This document shows positions 54,257 to 63,804 of a stretch of DNA of 64,000 nt, piece after piece. The DNA is taken from the NCBI RefSeq assembly GCF_016901135.1, contig NZ_JAFEVL010000025.1, positions 54,527 to 118,526 of the forward strand, given 5' to 3'. This DNA is from Martinezella lusitana (lineage in GTDB: Bacteria > Pseudomonadota > Alphaproteobacteria > Rhizobiales > Rhizobiaceae). A model generated the notes under the pieces. That model was not told the origin of the DNA and ran no database searches. It saw only the letters and a list, made by a program, of their open reading frames with translations. The translations under genes and the position numbers were made by a program. Numbering within the stretch: the first letter of the stretch is position 1; every line of letters starts with the position of its first letter.

Positions 54257-55711
54257 ATGCCGATCCACAATCCTTGTGCCCTGCTTGACCGCTTGTTGCA
54301 GGAGCCGAATGAAAGCACATGGCTCGAATTCAAGGTCAACAACAAGGATCCGCGCGAGATCGGCGAATATATCTCCGCGCTTGCAAATGCGGCAATGCTG
54401 GCGGGTCGCGACAGGGCCTTCATGGTCTTCGGCGTCAGGGACGGGACAAGGGATCGCGTGGGCACCGATGTGCGCCTGCAGCAGCTCAAGAACGGCAATG
54501 AAGATTTCACCAACTGGCTAAGTCGTATGATCGAGCCGCGGATCATGCTGGATGTGCTCGATTTCGAATGTGGCGGATTGGCCTATTCCATCATCGCCGT
54601 CGAGCCATCCTATGAGCGACCCGTAAAATTCAGCGGTTCGGAATTCATCCGTATTGGCGAAAACAAGAAGAAGCTTGCCGACTTCCCCGAACACGAAAGG
54701 TCCCTGTGGATCGCGACAGGGCACAGGCGTTTCGAAAGCGCGGTTGCGGTTTCGAACGTCACCACCGACGATGTGTTCGCCAAACTCGATCCGGACCCTC
54801 TTTTCCAACTGACCGGTGATCCCCGCCCGAAAAACCCCGATGAGATCATTCGCAAGATGATTGAGTACGGCTTCCTGCTCGACAATCTCGAAGGACGCTA
54901 TGACATCACCAATCTCGGCGCGATACTGCTTGCACGCGATGTCACGATGTTTCCGTCGATCGCCGGCAAAGCTGTCCGCATCGTCAAATATGCAGGGCGA
55001 GACAAGTCAAAGTCGGACTTCGAGCAGGAGGCCAAGGAAGGATACGCCGTCGGCTTCACCAGCATAATGAAATTCCTGATGGATCGGCTGCCAAAGGAAG
55101 AACGATACATCGGCGGCGTTCGGCGGATGGTGCCACATTTCCCCGAAACCGCGATCCGGGAAGTGATTGCGAATGCCTTGATCCACCAGGATTTCATCGT
55201 GGGCGGCGTCGGGCCGGTGGTCGAAATCTATGAGAACCGGATTGAAGTGACGAACCCCGGAAACTCACTGATCAGCACGGATCGGATCCTCGATGAAAGA
55301 CGATCGCGCAACGAGAAGCTCGCATCGACCATGCGCGCGTTCGGTCTTTGTGAAGAGCGCGGCGGCGGCCTGGACAAGACCCTGATCGAAATCGAGGCTG
55401 ATCACCTGCCGGCGCCGGACTTTCTCTCCTCGGAAAACTCGATGCGGGTGGTTCTGTTTGCACCGCGAGCGTTTGGCCAGATGTCGAAGGCCGAAAAGAT
55501 GCGAGCCTGCTTTTTCCACTGCGTGCTTCGCTGGTTGACGCATGACTATATGAGCAACGCCACCCTGCGGGAGCGCTTTTCGCTGGCGCCTGAGGAGTAT
55601 CAGGCCGTCTCCGCCATTATTGCGGAATCCATCAAGCTCGGTCGGATCGCGCCGGCCGACCCCGATCAGGGAAAGAGAAATGCCCGCTACGTGCCATACT
55701 GGGCCGTCTGA
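54257..55711 (+). CDS. AlbA_2/Schlafen-type ATP-binding regulator
   Basis: A 484-residue protein with an N-terminal AlbA_2 (Schlafen-like) domain (TWLEFKVNNKDPREIGEYIS, ALANAAMLAGRDRAFMVFGV and later FIRIGENKKKL) and a C-terminal HATPase_c_4-like region (PHFPETAIREVIANALIHQDF, VEIYENRIEVTNPG). The N-terminal fold binds nucleic acid, and the second half resembles GHKL ATPases. Such proteins are annotated as transcriptional regulators or linked to phage defence. AAAGGAG lies 6 bases before the ATG. A terminator follows directly. No partner gene identifies its target. Confidence 0.82.
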   Translation: MPIHNPCALLDRLLQEPNESTWLEFKVNNKDPREIGEYISALANAAMLAGRDRAFMVFGVRDGTRDRVGTDVRLQQLKNGNEDFTNWLSRMIEPRIMLDVLDFECGGLAYSIIAVEPSYERPVKFSGSEFIRIGENKKKLADFPEHERSLWIATGHRRFESAVAVSNVTTDDVFAKLDPDPLFQLTGDPRPKNPDEIIRKMIEYGFLLDNLEGRYDITNLGAILLARDVTMFPSIAGKAVRIVKYAGRDKSKSDFEQEAKEGYAVGFTSIMKFLMDRLPKEERYIGGVRRMVPHFPETAIREVIANALIHQDFIVGGVGPVVEIYENRIEVTNPGNSLISTDRILDERRSRNEKLASTMRAFGLCEERGGGLDKTLIEIEADHLPAPDFLSSENSMRVVLFAPRAFGQMSKAEKMRACFFHCVLRWLTHDYMSNATLRERFSLAPEEYQAVSAIIAESIKLGRIAPADPDQGKRNARYVPYWAV

Positions 55712-55716
55712 AAACG

Positions 55717-55750
55717 AAAGGGCGCTCGACCCTTTCGGGGAGCGCCCTTT
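55717..55750. terminator. Terminator between AlbA-type and darB-like genes
   Basis: AAAGGGCGCTC (55717-55727) and GAGCGCCCTTT (55740-55750) form a perfect 11-base stem with a 12-base loop, beginning 5 bases after the stop. A-rich before and T-rich after suggest it works in both directions between convergent genes. Confidence 0.85.
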
Positions 55751-55797
55751 CCGACCCGGACAGCTACGCGCGACGATCGCCATCGCGGGGAGCCATC

Positions 55798-55839
55798 GAA
55801 ACGGGGATGACCGGTAGATGTGTATCCCGACCCCGTTTC
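55798..55839. repeat. Inverted repeat between convergent genes
   Basis: GAAACGGGG (55798-55806) and CCCCGTTTC (55831-55839) are perfect 9-base arms with a 24-base loop, 25 bases beyond the stop of the darB-like gene. A terminator or hairpin for the minus strand is possible, though the loop is long. Confidence 0.4.
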
Positions 55840-55863
55840 AAATGAGCGGAGAAGTTCTGCCAT

Positions 55864-58800
55864 TCACGCCGCTTCCTGGCGATCTTCAGGCGGTTCATCG
55901 GCGGTCGCCGCTAGATCCCTTTCGATCTCGTCCAGTTGGCTCAGCTTGAGTTCGAGCTCGGCTTCCAAAGAGAAGCGTTCTCCGAGACGCGGCGTATATG
56001 AGGCGAGGCGGCGTTTCGCGTCGACTAGCCGAATGCGATGGTTCTCTCGTTCCTGTTCAAAACCGCCGAGCGCATGCTCGAGCCGGGAGATGGCGCCGAT
56101 CGGCGTCGTGGTCACGGCTAAGTCGATCTCGTAGTCGCCACCTTTGCGCTGAAGCAGCGTGTCGTAGCGGTAGCCATCCTTGCCGAACCGTTCACCCTGA
56201 TAGGCGAGATCGAAGCCCCCGATCGTGGCGATGATCACCTCTTTTTCCTGCTGCAATTGCACGAGCGTCAGGATCTCCTTCATCAGCGCTCGGCCGGCGA
56301 GCTTGCGCTCATCGAACTCCGCGCTTCCGACCTGCATCGAGAATGCGTCCCCCATGGTCGGGACCAGACGGTCGATGTCCTTGCCTACATCCTCGATCCG
56401 GCGGCTGGAGAACTCGATATCCCGTTCGGCGTCACGGATCTGCCGCCGGATCGCATGCTGATCGTCAATATGGGCGGCACGCAGGCGATCGAGACGGGCG
56501 ATCTCGGCCTCGAGCCCCGCCTTCTGCATCAGCCGCTCGTCGCCTGACGCGATCGCCTTGGCCATCGCGAACTGGTTCGCCTGCCCTTCGCCCATATCCT
56601 CCAGCCGCCTGACGCTGGTGTCGCCTGACAGGGCGGCTGCGATGAACCGGGCCTTGCGCTCGTTGTTCTGCCACATGGTGGCATCGAGACTACCAAGCGT
56701 CGCATAGGCGAAGACATCGACCTCGTCATGCTGGTTGCCCTGGCGGATAATCCGGCCTTCGCGCTGCTCGATCTGTGATGGCAACCAAGGCACATCGAGG
56801 TGATGCAGGGCTTTGAGGCGCGCCTGGACATTGACGCCGGTGCCCATGGTCTCGGACGAGCCGATCAGCACGCGGACCTTGCCGGCATTGAAGTCGTTGA
56901 ACAGCCGCTGCTTGGCGTCCGACTTCTTGTAGTCCTGCATGAAGGCGATTTCGGAAGCCGGCACACCCATTCGGACCAGCTCATCGCGGATCCAGCGATA
57001 GGCGGAAAAGCCGCGCGTGGCTTCCACCGAGATCGTGCCGAGATCGGAAAAGATCAGCTGGCCTGCGCCCGGCCGGTCGAACGGTTTGCCATCCTTGCGG
57101 CGATATCCGGTACCGCCGGTCTCTTTCCAGATCCGATAGGCGTTGGCGACCAGCGCATTCAACTTGTTGGCCGCCTCATTCTCCATAGCCTGATCGACCA
57201 GCCGCAGATCGATCGCGGCGTGGCGGCCGTCGGTGATGACGGAGAGCAGAATGTCGTCACCGGACTTTGCCGGCCCCTCGCGCGTCTCGATCGCCTTGAT
57301 CCGAGCGTCCAGCCACTTTTGATAGGTCTTGAAGGCCGGCGTTGGCTCCGCGGTGACGATCTGGCGCTTGCCGCCGGATATCTCGGGAACCTTCACATAG
57401 GTTCTCAGATCGACCGGCAGCACGACATCGGCAAACGACCGGAACATGGCGATCAGTTCCGGGACGTTGACGAATTGCGAGAACCGCGTGACCGGCTTGT
57501 ACTTGCCGGATGGCTGTAGTTCGAGTTCGGTCGAGGTGTCGCCGAAGGTCGAGGCCCAGGCGTCGAACTCGTGCAGACCGCGCTCAGACAGGGCCACTGG
57601 GCCCATCATGCGCTGAACGGAAAACATCTCGCCGAGCGTGTTGGTGATCGGCGTGCCCGAAGCCAGCACCAGCGCCCTGCCCGGGTTCTTCGTCTCGATG
57701 AAGCGGGATTTGACGAACAGGTCCCAGGCACGCTGCGAACCGTTCGGATCGACACCGCGCAGCGTCGACATGTTGGTGGCAAAGGACAGCTTGCGGAACT
57801 CCTGCGCCTCATCGACGATGATCTGGTCGATGCCAAGCTCGGAGATGGTGAGCAGATCGTCCTTTCGCGTCGCCAGTGCTTCGAGCCGTTCCTTGTGGCC
57901 CTCCTTCATGCGCTCGATGCGCTTGCGTGACAGCCGGTCGTCGCGCTCGACCTTGACGAGCAGGTCTTCATAGAGTTCGAGCTCGTCCTGGATCATCTGC
58001 GCTTCGAAAGCAGAGGGCACGGAGATGAAGCGGAAGGCCGAATGGGTAATGATGATCGCGTCCCAGTTGGCAGTCGCCGCCCGAGACAGAAAGCGGTGGC
58101 GTTTCTCCTTGACGAAATTGGTCTCGTCGGCAACCAGGATGCGGGCATTGGGATAGAGCGCCAGAAACTCACGCGCTGCCTGGGCCAGGCAATGGCCGGG
58201 CACGACGAGCATCGCCTTGTTGATCAGCCCGAGCCTGCGCTGTTCCATGATGGCAGCGGCCATCGTCAGCGTCTTTCCAGCGCCGACGGCATGGGCCAGA
58301 TAGGTGGCGCCGGCTGAGATGATCCTCCAGATGCCGCGCTTCTGGTGCCCATACAAAGAAAAGGCGCCAGAGGCGCCGGGGAGCTGGAGATGATCGCCAT
58401 TGAAGGCTCGTGGCGCGATGTTGTTGAAGGTGTCGTTATAGACCCGCGCCAGGCGGTCGGTGCGATCCGGATCCGACCAGATCCAGGACTGGAAGGCGGT
58501 CTTGATCTTGGACAGTTTCTCCTTGGCGGCTTCAGTTTCCACGGTATTCAGGACCCGGCGCTCGGTTTCGCCATCGCGGACCGTGTCGAAGATTTGCGGC
58601 ACGGACGAGTTCAGGGCGTCGGACAGCAGCTGGCCGGCATGGCGGCGATGGGTGCCCCATTCGGTGGTGCCGGCAGCCGACCATTCCAGCTGCCGGGCAA
58701 TGACCGTCCAGGTCGCCAGTTCCGGCAGATGGTGGATTGAGATTTCCGCGTCCATGCTCTCCTTGACAAAGGCGACGACATCATCGGCCGGGATCCACGG

Positions 58801-60951
58801 CGCCCCGAGGCGCGCGGTGATGTCCGAGGGCCGGAGATCTGCCGGCTGGACACGCTCCAGCGCCGCGACGTTGCGCTGAAAAGCGGGGTCGAGGTCCGCC
58901 GCCGCGCGCGCGGTCAGCAGCTTCGACCGGACTGGACCGGACAGATAGGCATCGGCCATCTGCCAGGAGCCGTTTGATGGATCGCGGAAGATAGCCTCAC
59001 CCAGTTCATCAACCACACCATCGACATCGTGGTGCAGCAGCTCGGCGATATGATCGGGATCGACATGCCCGCGTTCATTCAAGACGACGGCGAGCGTGTC
59101 TGATGCCGAGGTTATGATGGGTGCCGGCGGCGGCGCGATCACCCGTTCGGTAAAGATCGGCCCGGGCTTGGCGGTGTTGGTCTCAAGATCGTAGTCCTCG
59201 ATCGAAGCGACCAGCCAGCAATCGGGATCGTCAAGAAAAGGCGCGAGGTTCGGTCGACGATGGACCTCCCTGACCTCACCGGTTTCCGGATCATCCGATG
59301 TGAAGACGGTGGTGAAGTTGATCGGGCCGAACTCGCGCACGAAGCTCGACCAGGCGATGCGCAGCGACACCTGCGCCTGGGTCCACGGCTGATCGCGCTC
59401 TTGGAAAGCTAGCACCAGACGCACCGCATCTCGGATCGGGATGAGCTTGCGGATAATCAGGGCGTGCTTGGCAAAGATGCCATCGGTGCTCTTGTTCTTC
59501 CTGACACCTACCGAAACAGCAACGCCGCCCACCACCTGCATCAGCGCCGTACCCTTGCCGATGAAATAGCTGCCCTCGCGCAACTTCGGATCGTCGGGCC
59601 GATCGACAGCGGCTTCCGCAACCTCATTTTCAAGTTCCAAATCGATCGGCGTGGCTTCGCCGTCGTAGATATCAGTGGGTAGCTGACTGATCGCCACGCT
59701 CAAAACCTCATCGAGGTCGGCACCGATCGGGAGGCAGGTATAGGTCTCGCCGAATGGACCGGACATGATTGCATGGCGTCCCAGCACTGTGTCCGGGTGA
59801 TCAACGAACCACCTGTTGATACGGACGCTACTGTCCTCGCCTTCGGCCTGAACATCCGCGAGATCGAGCCAGCTGTCGTTGCCAGCCTGCTCGTCGGCAT
59901 GGCGCTTCCGGAAGAAGAGGATATCGACGACGACATCCGTGCCTGCGTCAGCGCGAAAGCTGCCTTCGGGCAACCGGATGGCATCAATGAGATCGGCCAT
60001 GCCGGCGATGTGCTCGCGGGCACGGGCGTCGGCCTTGTTCATCGTGCCGGACGAGGTGACAAAGGCGGCAAGCCCGCCGGGCTTCAACCGGTCAATGGAC
60101 TTGGCGATGAAATAGTCATGCAGCCTAAAACCGAAAGAGCGGAAAGCCGGATCGCTGCGCACTGTGCGATCCGAAAACGGCGGGTTGCCAATCGCCAGGT
60201 CGAAATGATCAGGCAACTCTGTCCGCGCGAAATCGCCGTTGATGATCTTGGCCCGTGGTTGCAGCAACCGGACAATGCGGGCGGTGACCGGATCGAGCTC
60301 GACGCCGGTGACGTGGCTGGTGCGGGAGAGCGCATCCGGCATTAGTGCCGGAAACATGCCCGTGCCGATCCCCGGCTCCAGGATCCGTCCGCCCTTGAAG
60401 CCCATGCGGACCAATCCTGCCCAAATGGCACGAACGATAAACTCCGGCGTGAAGTGGGCATATTGCGTGCAACGTGCCAGAGACGCGTAGTCACCCGGCG
60501 CGACGGCGCTCTCGAGATTGCCGCCGAGATCCTCCCAGCCCTTGCGAAACGTCTCGTCGCCGGGACGCCGGAATATGCCGTTGGCCAGATCGGACGCGCC
60601 GAAGCCGGTAAAGCGGATCAGCTTGGCCTGCTGGTCAGGCCGGGCCGCCAGACCATGACGCTCGATCTCGTTTGCAAGCAGGATGGCGGCGATATTGTCT
60701 CGTGCCCGGTCGCGCCAGGATTTGGCGAGACCGCGTGAACCCTGCAGTCGGAAATCGACCTTCGCGCGCATCTGCGGTTTGGCCTCTGGGATCTTCAAAA
60801 CAGGGACGGCCGGCGCCGGCGTCGAGGGCAGTGGGTCGTCGTCGAGATCGCTCCCGAAGTCTGCTGCGAAACCCGGCACACCGAGATCGAAACCGGATGC
60901 GAGCGTCGTGTTGCCAAACAGGTCAATGGTGAAGGGATCGTCATGGGCCAT
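55864..60951 (-). CDS. DarB-like fused DNA methyltransferase and helicase, 1695 aa
   Basis: A 1695-residue plasmid protein joining an N6-adenine methyltransferase to an SF2/SNF2-type helicase. The methyltransferase has motif I GRILEPGIGTGMF (188-200) and catalytic NPPF (256-259). The helicase has Walker A HAVGAGKTLTM near 890, DEAQ near 1045 (IIVDEAQEFRKLSF), SGTPITNT near 1100 and motif VI QREGRIIRQGNQHD near 1397. A coiled coil (about 1475-1660) ends the protein. The layout recalls phage P1 DarB, an antirestriction protein injected with DNA, and many rhizobial plasmids carry homologues. A role in protecting transferred DNA is inference. AGGAG precedes the ATG. Confidence 0.88.
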   Translation of the reverse strand: MAHDDPFTIDLFGNTTLASGFDLGVPGFAADFGSDLDDDPLPSTPAPAVPVLKIPEAKPQMRAKVDFRLQGSRGLAKSWRDRARDNIAAILLANEIERHGLAARPDQQAKLIRFTGFGASDLANGIFRRPGDETFRKGWEDLGGNLESAVAPGDYASLARCTQYAHFTPEFIVRAIWAGLVRMGFKGGRILEPGIGTGMFPALMPDALSRTSHVTGVELDPVTARIVRLLQPRAKIINGDFARTELPDHFDLAIGNPPFSDRTVRSDPAFRSFGFRLHDYFIAKSIDRLKPGGLAAFVTSSGTMNKADARAREHIAGMADLIDAIRLPEGSFRADAGTDVVVDILFFRKRHADEQAGNDSWLDLADVQAEGEDSSVRINRWFVDHPDTVLGRHAIMSGPFGETYTCLPIGADLDEVLSVAISQLPTDIYDGEATPIDLELENEVAEAAVDRPDDPKLREGSYFIGKGTALMQVVGGVAVSVGVRKNKSTDGIFAKHALIIRKLIPIRDAVRLVLAFQERDQPWTQAQVSLRIAWSSFVREFGPINFTTVFTSDDPETGEVREVHRRPNLAPFLDDPDCWLVASIEDYDLETNTAKPGPIFTERVIAPPPAPIITSASDTLAVVLNERGHVDPDHIAELLHHDVDGVVDELGEAIFRDPSNGSWQMADAYLSGPVRSKLLTARAAADLDPAFQRNVAALERVQPADLRPSDITARLGAPWIPADDVVAFVKESMDAEISIHHLPELATWTVIARQLEWSAAGTTEWGTHRRHAGQLLSDALNSSVPQIFDTVRDGETERRVLNTVETEAAKEKLSKIKTAFQSWIWSDPDRTDRLARVYNDTFNNIAPRAFNGDHLQLPGASGAFSLYGHQKRGIWRIISAGATYLAHAVGAGKTLTMAAAIMEQRRLGLINKAMLVVPGHCLAQAAREFLALYPNARILVADETNFVKEKRHRFLSRAATANWDAIIITHSAFRFISVPSAFEAQMIQDELELYEDLLVKVERDDRLSRKRIERMKEGHKERLEALATRKDDLLTISELGIDQIIVDEAQEFRKLSFATNMSTLRGVDPNGSQRAWDLFVKSRFIETKNPGRALVLASGTPITNTLGEMFSVQRMMGPVALSERGLHEFDAWASTFGDTSTELELQPSGKYKPVTRFSQFVNVPELIAMFRSFADVVLPVDLRTYVKVPEISGGKRQIVTAEPTPAFKTYQKWLDARIKAIETREGPAKSGDDILLSVITDGRHAAIDLRLVDQAMENEAANKLNALVANAYRIWKETGGTGYRRKDGKPFDRPGAGQLIFSDLGTISVEATRGFSAYRWIRDELVRMGVPASEIAFMQDYKKSDAKQRLFNDFNAGKVRVLIGSSETMGTGVNVQARLKALHHLDVPWLPSQIEQREGRIIRQGNQHDEVDVFAYATLGSLDATMWQNNERKARFIAAALSGDTSVRRLEDMGEGQANQFAMAKAIASGDERLMQKAGLEAEIARLDRLRAAHIDDQHAIRRQIRDAERDIEFSSRRIEDVGKDIDRLVPTMGDAFSMQVGSAEFDERKLAGRALMKEILTLVQLQQEKEVIIATIGGFDLAYQGERFGKDGYRYDTLLQRKGGDYEIDLAVTTTPIGAISRLEHALGGFEQERENHRIRLVDAKRRLASYTPRLGERFSLEAELELKLSQLDEIERDLAATADEPPEDRQEAA

Positions 60952-61063
60952 GAGAGAACTCCTGTGAGAGGGCGCGCCGAGGCACGCTCGCTGCCTCGCG
61001 AGAGCTGCCGCGAGCGTGCGTTGAGGGCGGGATGGTGAGGATTGGGAGGTGAAGGCTGCGCCG
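60952..61063. other. Short GC-rich spacer
   Basis: No gene. Contains repeats of GAGGG and CGAGAG and the leader of the darB-like gene. Confidence 0.4.
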
Positions 61064-61681
61064 TCAGGCAGCGATGGTCTCGTCCAAGTGGCGGAACTGC
61101 ACTGGCAGTTTTGCGGCGATCTCCTCGTCGGTCAGATCGTCAAGCAGTTTCCAGATCTTGCCTTGTGCTGAGGGATAGACGAGCACTATCTGGCGGTTGC
61201 GCAGATCCGCGGGCCAGCGGTTGTCGGCATAGCCGCGGAAATCAGGACCGGTCGTGCTCCAGATATGATCGAGTTTTTCCTGGGCGCTCATGGCGCGGAC
61301 CGGACGGGATTCCCGGGCGATGATCTCGGACCGCATCCGGTCAGGCGACTGGCGGTCGCTCAGATCGCAATAGCCATGAAACCAGCGGGACCGATCATCG
61401 ATCGTGAGCGCAAAGAACAAGCTGGTGATGCTGGCTGCCAGAAATTCGCTGATAGCGAACATGTCGCCACGCCAGAAAAGCGGGACAAAAATTTCGAACA
61501 TATGGTCATGGTCGGCTTCGGTGATTTCGAACCATTCACCGACATAGCGCGTACCGTTCATCCGATCATCGTCGAACGGCGACCGGCTGTGGCGGTTGAA
61601 CAGGGCGTACATTTCGTGGCGGCTAGCGACGCCTTCGAATACTTTGCGATGTGCTGGGCGGATAGCTGGGGAAACAAACAT
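61064..61681 (-). CDS. DUF1419-family protein
   Basis: A 205-residue protein from the ATG at 61681. Family segments are VFEGVASRHEMYALFNRHSR, DDRMNGTRYVGEWFEITEADHDHMFEIFVPLFWRGD (read in two parts) and DDRSRWFHGYCDLSDRQSPDRMR. No catalytic signature is evident to me. DUF1419 is a plasmid-associated family of unknown function, here 112 bases upstream of the darB-like gene on the same strand. Confidence 0.85.
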   Translation of the reverse strand: MFVSPAIRPAHRKVFEGVASRHEMYALFNRHSRSPFDDDRMNGTRYVGEWFEITEADHDHMFEIFVPLFWRGDMFAISEFLAASITSLFFALTIDDRSRWFHGYCDLSDRQSPDRMRSEIIARESRPVRAMSAQEKLDHIWSTTGPDFRGYADNRWPADLRNRQIVLVYPSAQGKIWKLLDDLTDEEIAAKLPVQFRHLDETIAA

Positions 61682-61811
61682 CTGCGGCTCCTTTTGAGGG
61701 TTGCGGCTGAAGCGAAGCCTGTTCGACCTCTCCTTCAGTCCTTTGATCACCCCTCCTCAGCCGGCGCCTCGCGGGCGGCGGGTCAAGGGCCGCCGTCCGG
61801 CGGGCGAAGCT

Positions 61812-62747
61812 TCACCCTTGATGTGTTGTCCGCGTATGCGGCAGCTCGCCTCTTTCCCTCATCCGTTTCAATTCCTCATTCCAGTCCTCTGCACACGGCT
61901 TCAGCCGCGAGAAATCGCAACCGGCGCCATCCGCCATCTGCCGGATCCTGTCCGCGAACACCTCGCCCTGAACATTATTGTCCGTCGCGGCGACCATTTG
62001 CGTCTCGCGTTGTGACGCCAAGATCTCCAGCGCCTGAGCGGTCAGAGGCGACCAGCCGCCGCCGGTGCTGACATAGAGACTGTCAGTCCTCATCCCCTCG
62101 ATCGCAGCAAGGCTAAGCGCATCGATCGCTGCCTCGGTCACGTAGATCCGGCGGGCACTGGGGCTACCGAGCCGGAAGAGCGCCTTGGTGCCGCCGGTGG
62201 AAAACCCGCGCCAGTCCGGGCCGCGCTCTTCCCAGCCGATGACGGCGCCAGCCTCATCGACATGCTTTGCCCACATGGAGCCGTAAGGCCCCTCCCTCAA
62301 GAGATCCGCTTCGATCGCCGCGGAGACAACCTGCCATGACAGCGCTCGGGATTGCCGGAGATAAGTCCCGGTGGCAGAAGTACGCCACGGCCGTCTTCTA
62401 TGTTTCCAGCGGTCAACGACCGATGCGACCGCATGCGCCTGACGTGCAGGTTTCTCCCAAGCCGGCGCGGCTGGATGGAACGCGACCAGATCGCCGACCG
62501 CCGCCAAGGCGTCTGAGAAACCGACACCTCGGAGATAGCTTACGAGGGCAAAGACGTCGCCCTTGGCGTCCGAGCGCGCGTCGAACCATCCTTTGTCCTC
62601 ATGGATCACGATGACGATGTTGTCGTCGCGTCGGAATTTGACAGCCCGGCGCGTGCTCTCTTTCACGTCGACGGTGAAGCCCTCATGTTCCAGGACGGCT
62701 GCGCATCCCACGCGGACGCGGAGCTCCTCTATGTCCTTCTTTTCCAT
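61812..62747 (-). CDS. DUF3991/toprim domain protein
   Basis: A 311-residue protein from the ATG at 62747 (GGAGAGG site upstream). The N-terminus (ELRVRVGCAAVLEHEGFTVDVKES) is followed by a short-chain DNA-binding/primase-like region (GDVFALVSYLRGVGFSDAL). A toprim fold appears at about 215-290: RRIYVTEAAIDALSLAAIEG carries the conserved Glu, and MVAATDNNVQGE the Asp. Proteins like this are common on conjugative plasmids and may prime or process transferred single strands. The role is inferred. Confidence 0.85.
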   Translation of the reverse strand: MEKKDIEELRVRVGCAAVLEHEGFTVDVKESTRRAVKFRRDDNIVIVIHEDKGWFDARSDAKGDVFALVSYLRGVGFSDALAAVGDLVAFHPAAPAWEKPARQAHAVASVVDRWKHRRRPWRTSATGTYLRQSRALSWQVVSAAIEADLLREGPYGSMWAKHVDEAGAVIGWEERGPDWRGFSTGGTKALFRLGSPSARRIYVTEAAIDALSLAAIEGMRTDSLYVSTGGGWSPLTAQALEILASQRETQMVAATDNNVQGEVFADRIRQMADGAGCDFSRLKPCAEDWNEELKRMRERGELPHTRTTHQG

Positions 62748-62920
62748 ATCCTCTCCTTCCGTTTTCCTGACTATTCGGGCTGTCAGCGCCCAGGCCGCGA
62801 AGATCGAAGCGCGCAAGGGCGCGGTTCGCAACCTGCAGATCTGCGAGGAAAGCTCGCGGCGAAGCCTCCCTTGCGCGCGCATCAGCGCAAGCGGCACGCC
62901 TTCCCGGAGGGGTGATCGGC

Positions 62921-63103
62921 TCAATGAGCCGATCCATAGGCAAAGGGATCATAAATGTTGATGATGGCGTCCTCGTCGCCGTCATACTCGGCGGAAGGCA
63001 TGACGCCGATTTCTCCATCCACCTCGAAGAGGGTGACCGGGACCATCAGGGTCCGGGCAAGATTGAATGCGTGGTTTTGTGCGAGGCTGAGATCGTGCGA
63101 CAT
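62921..63103 (-). CDS. Small acidic hypothetical protein, 60 aa
   Basis: A 60-residue protein from the ATG at 63103, chosen over 63115 because GGAG lies 8 bases upstream. Sequence features are an N-terminal helix (HDLSLAQNHAFNLARTLMVP) and an acidic C-terminal half (EVDGEIGVMPSAEYDGDEDAI). It precedes the toprim gene by 173 bases on the same strand. Function unknown; it looks like a conserved rhizobial plasmid ORF. Confidence 0.6.
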   Translation of the reverse strand: MSHDLSLAQNHAFNLARTLMVPVTLFEVDGEIGVMPSAEYDGDEDAIINIYDPFAYGSAH

Positions 63104-63115
63104 GTGAGGCTCCAT

Positions 63116-63711
63116 CTATTGGCGGGGCCGATCCCCGCTCGATGGCGCCCGTCTGTCTGGGCCCAGCCGCGGTCACCTCGAAGGCGAAGGCGCAGAGGTC
63201 GCAGGAGCTGCGAACCCCTTGCGGGTTGACCGTCCAAGGACGGGACTGGATTAGGGATGCCAGACAAAAGAGCGGGTTGGTAACGCCAATGGTTGGCGCG
63301 GATTTCTGTTCGATCTCAGTCGCACGGGCGTCCGCCCAGATCAGGCAGACTGCCTGGCCTACCCGGATAAAGGAAGGGAACTGCCCGCTCAGGTTTTCCA
63401 CGACGGGGCCTTGGCGCTACGTTTGCTATTCTGGACAGACGTGGTGATTGAACGCCCCAGGGATGACAGCCCGACGGGTGAAGACTTGCCATCCAAGGCT
63501 TCAGCGTAACCAATAGCCGGGTTCGACATGGCGACGCCTGCCTGGTTTTCTCGGCGATATCTAATGAGCGTAACCGCAGATATCGCGTCCGTTATGGGAT
63601 CGATGGTTGGAAGAGCCTGCCCTTGGTCTTCGGCCAGACACTGTCCGGTGTGGCATCGTGATGGGGATGTCTGCAGTGGGACCAATGAAAGAACTTCAAA
63701 TCTGTCTGTTT
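63116..63711. other. Region without a firm gene near the right edge
   Basis: About 600 bases in which I see no gene with clear motifs. Short minus-strand frames (for example from 63531) are possible but unsupported. Mild repetition of GGGC and GGTTGG blocks occurs. Confidence 0.4.
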
Positions 63712-63804
63712 TTGTCTACTCCGGGTTGACAATAGCAGCACAAGATAAAGCTCGACTGGAATTCACTTTGAACTGATGCTATATCGTCCACTATGAGTAG
63801 ACAA
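63712..63804. promoter_or_regulatory. Inverted-repeat pair around the abiEi promoter
   Basis: TTGTCTACTC (63712-63721) and GAGTAGACAA (63795-63804) are perfect 10-base inverted copies placed 83 bases apart. The first lies just upstream of TTGACA (63726-63731), and the second overlaps the abiEi start codon (63793). AbiEi antitoxins are known to repress their operon by binding inverted repeats in the promoter; the arrangement here fits that. Confidence 0.6.
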
